Program-made: the position numbers and the translations under genes
Shown: positions 8,855-13,348 of the stretch, piece after piece
How positions within the stretch are numbered: position 1 is the first letter of the stretch
Layout of the letters: each line of letters begins with the position of its first letter
Notes under the pieces: model-generated
The model's input: only the letters and a program-made list of their open reading frames with translations
Database searches by the model: none
Told to the model about the DNA's origin: nothing
Source of the DNA: Nitrospirota bacterium
Lineage (GTDB): Bacteria > Nitrospirota > Thermodesulfovibrionia > Thermodesulfovibrionales > UBA1546
Reading direction: 5' to 3'
NCBI GenBank assembly: GCA_004298625.1
Contig: SCSY01000327.1
Coordinates: forward strand, 1 to 14,386
Length of the DNA: 14,386 nt

Positions 8855-9675
8855 TGGATAAGGAGCTACATCTTACAAAGAAGGCCGACGAATTCCTGCA
8901 GATATTCAAAAAGGGAGAGGAATTTACCCAGGAACTTCTCAAAGAGAATGAAAAATTACGCTTCAAGCTTGCGCAGCTTGAGGATGCCGTTGACCGCTGC
9001 GGCGACGAGGCAAAGGTAAAGCTTTATGAAGACAGGATAAGGACCACCGAGGATGAGCTGAAGTCTCTTAAGGACAGATACAGGCAGGTCGAGGAGGAAA
9101 ATAAGGATTTTGCAGTAAAGTATATAGAAGTGGAAGAAGAGAACAACAACCTTGCCAATCTTTACGTGGCGAGCTACCAGTTGCATTCAACTCTGGATTT
9201 TAACGAGGTGCTGAAGATAGTTCTCGAGATAGTTATAAACCTTATAGGCGCCGAGAGGTTTGCAGTGCTTCTCATCGAAGAAAAGACGAACGAGCTTGTG
9301 CCTGTTGCGACAGAAGGCATGTCTATAGCAAATATCCCCAAGGTCAAATTCGGCGAAGGCATTATAGGGACTGTCGCCAAGGAAGGAGAAAGTTATTTTT
9401 CAGAGCATGTTCAGGGCAGGGGCAATGGTTCCGAGGAGGACCCTATAGTAAGCATACCCCTTAAGATCAAGGAGCACGTCATAGGCGTTATCGCCATCTA
9501 TTCACTCCTTGCGCAAAAGGAAAAATTTTCCAATATTGACTATGAACTTTTTAATCTGCTTGCGGGGCATGCCGCCACCGCTATTTTTTCTTCAAAACTA
9601 TATACTCAGTCAGAGAGGAAATTGACTACGATACAGAGTTTCCTCGATCTTCTGAAAGAAAAGCCGAGGAGGTAA
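8854..9675 (+). CDS. Coiled-coil plus GAF-domain sensor protein
   Basis: This 273-residue soluble protein has an N-terminal coiled coil (about 20-110, rich in E/K/L heptads such as ENEKLRFKLAQLEDAV) followed by a GAF domain (about 113-252) that begins with LDFNEVLKIVLEIV and includes the GEGIIGTVAKEGE and IPLKIKEHVIGVIAIYS strands typical of the fold. There is no kinase, cyclase or phosphodiesterase domain after it, so it likely senses a small molecule or acts by dimer contacts. No cysteine, histidine or other motif identifies a cofactor. It is translationally coupled to cheB through TAATG and followed 10 bases later by a CheY-like gene, so it is part of the chemosensory operon. Its role there is unknown. 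Confidence 0.88.
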   Translation: MDKELHLTKKADEFLQIFKKGEEFTQELLKENEKLRFKLAQLEDAVDRCGDEAKVKLYEDRIRTTEDELKSLKDRYRQVEEENKDFAVKYIEVEEENNNLANLYVASYQLHSTLDFNEVLKIVLEIVINLIGAERFAVLLIEEKTNELVPVATEGMSIANIPKVKFGEGIIGTVAKEGESYFSEHVQGRGNGSEEDPIVSIPLKIKEHVIGVIAIYSLLAQKEKFSNIDYELFNLLAGHAATAIFSSKLYTQSERKLTTIQSFLDLLKEKPRR

Positions 9676-9685
9676 GGGGTTAGAA

Positions 9686-10054
9686 ATGCCAAATATCCTT
9701 GTAGTGGAAGATTCACCTACGATGAGGCAGCTTATTAGTTTTGCGATGAAAAGAATATCGAACTCGAAGGTTATTGAGGCGACGGACGGAGTTGACGCCC
9801 TGAAAAAACTGTCATCGGAAAAAGTAGACCTCATACTTGCCGATATAAATATGCCGGTCATGGACGGGCTGAAGCTGGTAAGTCTTGTCAGGGGCAACCC
9901 TTCCTATAAAAACATACCTGTAATAATCATAACGACGGAAGGCGCTGAAGAGGACAAGAAAAAGGCTATTGCCATCGGCGCCAACGCATATCTTCCAAAA
10001 CCAATCCAGACTCAGGAACTCATAAAGCTTGTAAACACGTTTATAAGCGGATAA
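9686..10054 (+). CDS. CheY-like single-domain response regulator
   Basis: This is a stand-alone receiver of 122 residues, the size of CheY. All key residues are present: acidic pair E8-D9, phospho-acceptor D53 in LADINMP, switch Thr83 (TT) and Lys105 in PKP. There is no output domain, so it must act by binding a partner, as CheY does with a flagellar motor or with other targets in type IV pilus or non-motility systems. The position of Phe/Tyr used by enteric CheY to signal is occupied by Tyr102 (ANAYLPKP). The last gene of the che operon, it has an AAGGGG site before the ATG. A tRNA gene on the opposite strand begins five bases after its stop. Calling it cheY is reasonable by context, but the output it controls is not shown. 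Confidence 0.92.
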   Translation: MPNILVVEDSPTMRQLISFAMKRISNSKVIEATDGVDALKKLSSEKVDLILADINMPVMDGLKLVSLVRGNPSYKNIPVIIITTEGAEEDKKKAIAIGANAYLPKPIQTQELIKLVNTFISG

Positions 10055-10058
10055 AATA

Positions 10059-10142
10059 TGCCGGAGGCCGGACTCGAACCGGCACACCCTCGCGGACGAG
10101 GGATTTTAAGTCCCTTGCGTCTACCAATTCCGCCACTCCGGC
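10059..10142 (-). tRNA. tRNA-Leu (anticodon UAA)
   Basis: On the minus strand the 84-nt gene starts GCCGGAG, which pairs with CTCCGGC near its 3' end, followed by discriminator A. The anticodon arm reads AGGGA-CTTAAAA-TCCCT, giving anticodon TAA. A long variable arm (CGTCCGCGAGGGTG region) is class II, as in leucine tRNAs, and the T-loop GGTTCGAGTCC is standard. The 3' CCA is not encoded. It is convergent with the CheY-like gene. Confidence 0.95.
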
Positions 10143-10153
10143 TAACCTTAAAT

Positions 10154-10181
10154 ATTAAATGATTTGCCTGTATTTGGTCAA
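10154..10181 (-). promoter_or_regulatory. Promoter of tRNA-Leu
   Basis: Reading the minus strand, TTGACC (10181-10176), a 16-base spacer, then TTTAAT (10159-10154) make a good sigma-70 promoter. Transcription would begin about 7 bases further, close to the 5' end of the tRNA. It sits just past the mgtC stop, so the tRNA need not depend on mgtC transcription. Confidence 0.6.
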
Positions 10182-10193
10182 ACAAAAGAGGGT

Positions 10194-10865
10194 CTATCCT
10201 TTTATAGCGATCTTTTTTACGGACTTGATAGAGGAAAGCTCATTGAGGATTGTCTTCATCGGCGCGTCATGTTTCAGGGAAATTGTAATATTGTATGTTA
10301 TCTCGCCTTTGAGAAGGTCTCTTTCATAGTCTGTGCTGACGGTGCGCGAGTCATGAGCCTTAAATACCGAGCCGATTTCTTCTTCGGCAATGCCTTCATC
10401 TGTTGTAATCGTTATGAACTTAAATGCCAGTTTTGACATCCTCCTTTCAATTACCCTCAGCACCAGCAGCGAGAAGAGTGTCAGCGCACTCGCCGCTGTC
10501 CCTGCAATATAAAGACCGGCTCCCACTGCAAGGCCGATTGCAGAGACCATCCAGAGACATGCGGCTGTTGTAAGCCCCTGAATGGTGACGCCCATTTTCA
10601 AAATAGCTCCGGCGCCGATAAAACCAATGCCTGTTATAGCGCCTGCTGCGATGCGGCCCGGATCAACTCGCACATAAGAGGGGTTCATGACGCTCAGGTG
10701 GTGGTAATATTCAGAGACGATCATTACGAGCACTGAGGCGACACAGACGATAAGCTGTGTCCTGAACCCTGCCTGCCTTCCATGCACCTGCCTTTCAAAT
10801 CCTATGACGCCGCCGAGTATCGCTCCAAGGACAAGGCGAAATATAATTTCTGCTTCCGAAAGCAT
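10194..10865 (-). CDS. MgtC/SapB-family inner-membrane protein
   Basis: The 223-residue protein carries the MgtC family pattern: an N-terminal membrane domain of about four or five helices (residues 5-140) with GFERQVHGRQAGFRTQLIV (23-41) and the glycine-rich GRIAAGAITGIGFIGAGAIL, followed by GLTTAACLWMVSAIGLAVG. A soluble C-terminal ACT-like domain follows from about 145 (FKFITITTDEG onward). In enterics MgtC inhibits F-ATPase and acts in magnesium limitation or acid survival; in many other bacteria the role of homologues is unclear, so only the family is called. The start codon has no Shine-Dalgarno site and an extended -10 lies 5 bases before it, so translation may be leaderless. It is divergent from mntP. 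Confidence 0.88.
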   Translation of the reverse strand: MLSEAEIIFRLVLGAILGGVIGFERQVHGRQAGFRTQLIVCVASVLVMIVSEYYHHLSVMNPSYVRVDPGRIAAGAITGIGFIGAGAILKMGVTIQGLTTAACLWMVSAIGLAVGAGLYIAGTAASALTLFSLLVLRVIERRMSKLAFKFITITTDEGIAEEEIGSVFKAHDSRTVSTDYERDLLKGEITYNITISLKHDAPMKTILNELSSIKSVKKIAIKG

Positions 10866-10870
10866 GTGTG

Positions 10871-10879
10871 ATTATATCA
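10871..10879 (-). promoter_or_regulatory. Extended -10 promoter of the mgtC-family gene (predicted leaderless)
   Basis: On the minus strand TGATATAAT is a perfect extended -10. Only five bases separate it from the ATG, so the transcript should begin at or next to the start codon. No good -35 hexamer is seen, but an extended -10 can do without one. Confidence 0.5.
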
Positions 10880-10895
10880 GTTTTGGGGGGATTTA

Positions 10896-10904
10896 TGCTT
10901 TAAT
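10896..10904 (+). promoter_or_regulatory. Extended -10 promoter of mntP (predicted leaderless)
   Basis: TGCTTTAAT, an extended -10 with one mismatch in the hexamer, ends 8 bases before the mntP ATG. The only G-rich stretch (10885-10890) is upstream of this -10 and 22 bases from the ATG, too far to act as a ribosome-binding site. Confidence 0.4.
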
Positions 10905-10912
10905 AAATTATC

Positions 10913-11470
10913 ATGAATATCCTCACAATTTTATTTATTGCAGTCGGTTTATCAATGGATGCCTTTGCTGTTTCTGTTACGAGCGGGCTTACGATTAAAA
11001 AACTCCATATCAATAATGCCTTGAAGATAGCAACATTCTTCGGGATGTTTCAGGCAATAATGCCTGTGATAGGATGGTCGGCAGGGCTTGGTTTCAGGGG
11101 CTTTATTTCAGGAGTTGACCACTGGATAGCCTTCGGGCTTTTAAGCCTTATCGGCTTTAAAATGATTTTTGAATCAAGGGCAATGGATTCCGATAAAAAA
11201 TCAACGGACCCTTTGAATATCTATACCCTGCTGATCCTTTCTGTTGCAACGAGCATTGATGCCCTGGCTGTCGGGCTGAGCCTGTCATTGCTGAATATCT
11301 CAATTATAAATCCATCAATAATAATCGGCGTTACAACCTTCATGTTTTCATTTGCAGGTGTTTACATCGGCAAAAGGGCAGGGCATTTTTTTGAAAAGAA
11401 GATTGAAACAGCAGGCGGGATAATTCTGATCGTCATTGGAGTAAAAATACTTATCGAGCACCTGCGATAG
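10913..11470 (+). CDS. mntP: MntP-family manganese efflux pump
   Basis: MntP exports manganese and protects cells from its excess. The 185-residue length is standard and six membrane helices are expected. The two internal repeats each carry the family's acidic motif: GLSMDAFAVSV with D16 in helix 1, and ATSIDALAVGLSLS with D116 in helix 4; GMFQAIMPVIGW (44-55) is also characteristic. The ATG at 10913 must be the start because an in-frame stop lies 7 bases upstream. The yybP-ykoY manganese riboswitch often found before mntP does not fit here: the spacer to the divergent gene is only 47 bases. The gene stands alone; the next gene has its own promoter. Confidence 0.93.
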   Translation: MNILTILFIAVGLSMDAFAVSVTSGLTIKKLHINNALKIATFFGMFQAIMPVIGWSAGLGFRGFISGVDHWIAFGLLSLIGFKMIFESRAMDSDKKSTDPLNIYTLLILSVATSIDALAVGLSLSLLNISIINPSIIIGVTTFMFSFAGVYIGKRAGHFFEKKIETAGGIILIVIGVKILIEHLR

Positions 11471-11494
11471 CCGGCTTTTTTTATTTTTTCTGCC

Positions 11495-11522
11495 TTGACC
11501 TTATTGCGGCTTATGATATAAT
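11495..11522 (+). promoter_or_regulatory. Promoter of the DUF948-ytxH-hyp operon
   Basis: TTGACC (11495-11500), a 16-base spacer and TATAAT (11517-11522) preceded by TG form a strong sigma-70 promoter with an extended -10. Its TGATATAAT is identical to that of the mgtC-family gene. The predicted start near 11529 gives a leader of about 12 bases that begins at the Shine-Dalgarno sequence. Confidence 0.75.
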
Positions 11523-11540
11523 TGCCTTGAGGAGGGATAA

Positions 11541-11933
11541 ATGAACGAGATATGGTTTGCGCTTGTTTCACTGGCGTTTTTTGTTGTAGGCGGTTTTTTC
11601 ATATACACGCTTATTGAGGTAAGAAAATCTGCTGCAGCGCTTACGGAACTTATTAAGGACATGGATGGGTCTTTAAAGCCTGCGATCGAGGAACTAAGGG
11701 ATTCTATGAAAAGCCTTAAAGTGCTTGCCGATGATATAAACGCCATCACTGAAGATGTAAGGCTTGTATCAGGCAGCGCCAGAGATATAGGACAGAATCT
11801 CAAGAGGGTAAGCGAACTTGTAAACGAAGTGAGTTCGGAGAGCTTAATAAAAGTTTCGGGATTAAGGGTCGGCATAAGGACAGCCCTTGAGGTTTTACTA
11901 AAGAATATTTTTTTGAAAGGAGGCAATCAATGA
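11541..11933 (+). CDS. DUF948 membrane-anchored coiled-coil protein
   Basis: The 130-residue product has one N-terminal membrane helix (about 5-25, IWFALVSLAFFVVGGFFIYTL) and then a long amphipathic helical region with heptad-like spacing of L, I and V (KDMDGSLKPAIEELRDSMKSL and onward), the pattern of DUF948 proteins. The biochemical role of this family is not established; members commonly sit next to YtxH-like genes, as here. A strong AGGAGGG site precedes the ATG. It overlaps the next gene as ATGA, so the two are probably translated together and may act as a pair at the inner membrane. It leads the operon that continues into hypABF. Confidence 0.82.
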   Translation: MNEIWFALVSLAFFVVGGFFIYTLIEVRKSAAALTELIKDMDGSLKPAIEELRDSMKSLKVLADDINAITEDVRLVSGSARDIGQNLKRVSELVNEVSSESLIKVSGLRVGIRTALEVLLKNIFLKGGNQ

Positions 11934-12208
11934 GAGACGACAACGGATATGGTTCGGGTTCTGTTTTTCTTTCTTTTCTCCTCGGCGGAGTTGTGGGCGC
12001 AGGGCTTGCCTTGCTTTTGGCGCCGCAGTCGGGGCCCGAGACAAGGCGGAAGATAAAAGATTTTGCAGAGGATATGAAGGACCGGGTCGGCTCGACAGTA
12101 GAAAAGGGCAAGGATTTTTTTGAACAGAAAAAATCCGTAATAACTACTGCTGTTGAGGCCGGCAAAGAGGCTTATGAAAAGGAAAGAGAGAGGCTCTCAA
12201 AGGGCTGA
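11930..12208 (+). CDS. YtxH-like small membrane protein
   Basis: The 92-residue protein has a short polar N-terminus, a glycine-rich membrane helix (about 14-32, LSFLLGGVVGAGLALLLAP) and a charged helical tail. The APQSG.ETRRKI sequence just after the helix is the YtxH family signature. The family is linked to general stress in Bacillus, but its molecular function is unknown. A near-ideal AAAGGAGG site (11916-11923) lies 6 bases before the ATG. hypA starts 9 bases after its stop, so it is probably on the same message. Confidence 0.85.
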   Translation: MRDDNGYGSGSVFLSFLLGGVVGAGLALLLAPQSGPETRRKIKDFAEDMKDRVGSTVEKGKDFFEQKKSVITTAVEAGKEAYEKERERLSKG

Positions 12209-12217
12209 ACCGGATAA

Positions 12218-12562
12218 ATGCATGAGGTTTCCGTTGCCCTGAGCGTGCTGGATATCGCTGCCGAGAACTGCAAAAAGGCAGGCTACGGCAGGATAGATTC
12301 GATACGGCTGAAAATAGGGAGGGCGTCAGGCGTTATGACTGATGCCCTCCTTTTTGCTTTTGAAGCAATAAAGATTGATACGATTGCGGCAGGCGCAATC
12401 GTTATAATAGATGAAATACCGGTGGGCGGCTCCTGCGCAGGCTGCGGGAAGGATTTTGTTACAGAAGAGGCTTATGTGTTTTGCTGCCCTGAGTGTGGCG
12501 GTTTATCGTTTAAGGTGAATACAGGGCGCGAGCTTGAAATTATTGATATGGAGGTCTCTTAG
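12218..12562 (+). CDS. hypA: HypA hydrogenase nickel-insertion protein
   Basis: HypA delivers nickel to NiFe hydrogenase together with HypB. The 114-residue product has the invariant MHE N-terminus (His2 binds nickel) and the zinc site formed by two CxxC motifs, C73/C76 (CAGC) and C90/C93 (CPEC), with an extra Cys89. Length and layout match the family. The start is fixed by the MHEVS motif although the ribosome-binding site is weak. It follows the ytxH-like gene by 9 bases and is separated from hypB by a 141-base structured spacer instead of the usual tight junction. Confidence 0.95.
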   Translation: MHEVSVALSVLDIAAENCKKAGYGRIDSIRLKIGRASGVMTDALLFAFEAIKIDTIAAGAIVIIDEIPVGGSCAGCGKDFVTEEAYVFCCPECGGLSFKVNTGRELEIIDMEVS

Positions 12563-12700
12563 ATGGACAGCTATGAAATGCATGATATAGCATTTTCGCT
12601 CATTCTCGGTCTTCGACCTCCGAGGTTTTGTCCCGATAGCTATCGGGACAAAAAAACCGCTCAAATACCATATCCTGCATTTTTTTATAATAGGGGGTAA
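12563..12700 (+). CDS. Possible 45-residue ORF inside the spacer element (doubtful)
   Basis: An ORF begins with an ATG that directly abuts the hypA stop and runs through the whole repeat element to a TAA just before hypB. The product starts MDSYEMHDIAF and ends PAFFYNRG. It has no recognisable domain or membrane helix, and its sequence is simply the translation of the inverted repeats. It could be translated by coupling to hypA, which would keep ribosomes moving towards hypB, or it may be chance. I would not call it a gene without conservation or ribosome data. Confidence 0.2.
   Translation: MDSYEMHDIAFSLILGLRPPRFCPDSYRDKKTAQIPYPAFFYNRG
12576..12683. repeat. MITE-like element with terminal inverted repeats between hypA and hypB
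   Basis: The left arm (12576-12601, starting AAATGCATGATATAGCATTT) and the reverse complement of the right arm (12683-12658, starting AAATGCAGGATATGGTATTT) match at 17 of the first 20 positions and 19 of 24. Between them lie a short GGTC-TTC-GACC hairpin (12609-12619) and a long central palindrome. No target-site duplication was identified and no transposase is present. A repeat of this design suggests a mobile miniature element or a REP-type structure, but a single copy in the window cannot prove mobility. Confidence 0.6.
12626..12653. repeat. 28-bp perfect palindrome in the hypA-hypB spacer
   Basis: The core GTCCCGATAGCTATCGGGAC (12630-12649) is a perfect 20-bp palindrome, extended by TTTT on the left and AAAA on the right to 28 bp; three extra A and then CC pair with GG beyond that if bulged. 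In RNA it would fold into a 12- to 14-bp stem. No U-run follows it on either strand, so it does not look like a standard terminator. Confidence 0.85.
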
Positions 12701-12703
12701 CTC

Positions 12704-13348
12704 ATGAAAGTTAAAGTCGTAACAAGGATACTTGAGGCTAACGAGAGGATTGCAGCGGAGAATCGCAGGATATTTGATGAGGCCGGGGTATATGTTATAA
12801 ACCTGATGAGCGCGCCCGGCGCCGGGAAGACGTCCTTGCTTGAAAGAACCATAAAAGAGATAAATAAAAAATTAAGGGTGGCGGTTATCGAGGGAGATAT
12901 TGCAGGCGCTCAGGATGCAGAAAGAATCGGAAATCTCGGGACGCCGGTTATACAGATAAATACAGGGGGAGCATGTCATCTTGACGCTAATATGATCAAT
13001 GAGGTTTTGGGAGAGCTTCCTCTGAACGAGACAGAACTTCTCTTTGTTGAAAATGTGGGGAATCTTGTATGTCCCGCAGAGTTTAATGTCGGCGAGGACA
13101 TGAAGATGATGCTGCTGAGCATTACAGAGGGAGATGATAAGCCGTTAAAATATCCCTTGATGTTTCAGGAATCATCGGTTTTAATCCTGAACAAGCTTGA
13201 CCTTCTTGAGTATACGAATGTAAATATAGACAAGATAAAAAAAGATGCAATGTCTCTAAACCCTTCTATAAAAATATTCGAGATTTCATGCAAGACAGAC
13301 GAGGGAATATCAGAGTGGACCGACTGGCTGGTAAAGAAAGTGAAATGA
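12704..13348 (+). CDS. hypB: HypB hydrogenase maturation GTPase
   Basis: HypB is the GTPase that works with HypA to put nickel into NiFe hydrogenase. The 214-residue protein shows the P-loop SAPGAGKTSL (36-45), EGDI (63-66), the metal-binding CH pair C91-H92 in GGACHLDA, C123 in ENVGNLVCP and the guanine-specificity motif NKLD (163-166). It lacks the N-terminal CxxCGC high-affinity nickel site and any histidine-rich tail, so it is the short form that has only the G-domain metal site and cannot store nickel. AGGGGG (12692-12697) sits 6 bases before the ATG. The stop overlaps the hypF start as ATGA. Confidence 0.96.
   Translation: MKVKVVTRILEANERIAAENRRIFDEAGVYVINLMSAPGAGKTSLLERTIKEINKKLRVAVIEGDIAGAQDAERIGNLGTPVIQINTGGACHLDANMINEVLGELPLNETELLFVENVGNLVCPAEFNVGEDMKMMLLSITEGDDKPLKYPLMFQESSVLILNKLDLLEYTNVNIDKIKKDAMSLNPSIKIFEISCKTDEGISEWTDWLVKKVK

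Noticed and set aside
10059..10142. tRNA-Leu as an integration site of a mobile element
   Set aside because: No integrase, no direct repeat of the tRNA 3' end within the window and no foreign cargo next to it.
10164..10436. Plus-strand 90-codon frame opposite the mgtC-family gene
   Set aside because: It overlaps the conserved C-terminal half of the mgtC-family gene and has no family features or ribosome-binding site.
11460..11490. Possible rho-independent terminator after mntP (TATCG...CGATA hairpin and AGCCGGCT followed by a T-run)
   Set aside because: The T-rich run is convincing but the stem is only five pairs with an 8-base loop, separated from the T-run, and AGCCGGCT has no loop. Too weak to call.
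12626..12656. Central hypA-hypB palindrome as a bidirectional terminator
   Set aside because: The stem is flanked by T on the left and A on the right on the plus strand, so on either strand the RNA stem is followed by A, not U. The downstream operon also continues.
12686..12691. Perfect TATAAT just before hypB as an internal promoter
   Set aside because: No -35 hexamer or TG extension is found at the right distance, and transcription would start after the hypB ribosome-binding site, removing it.
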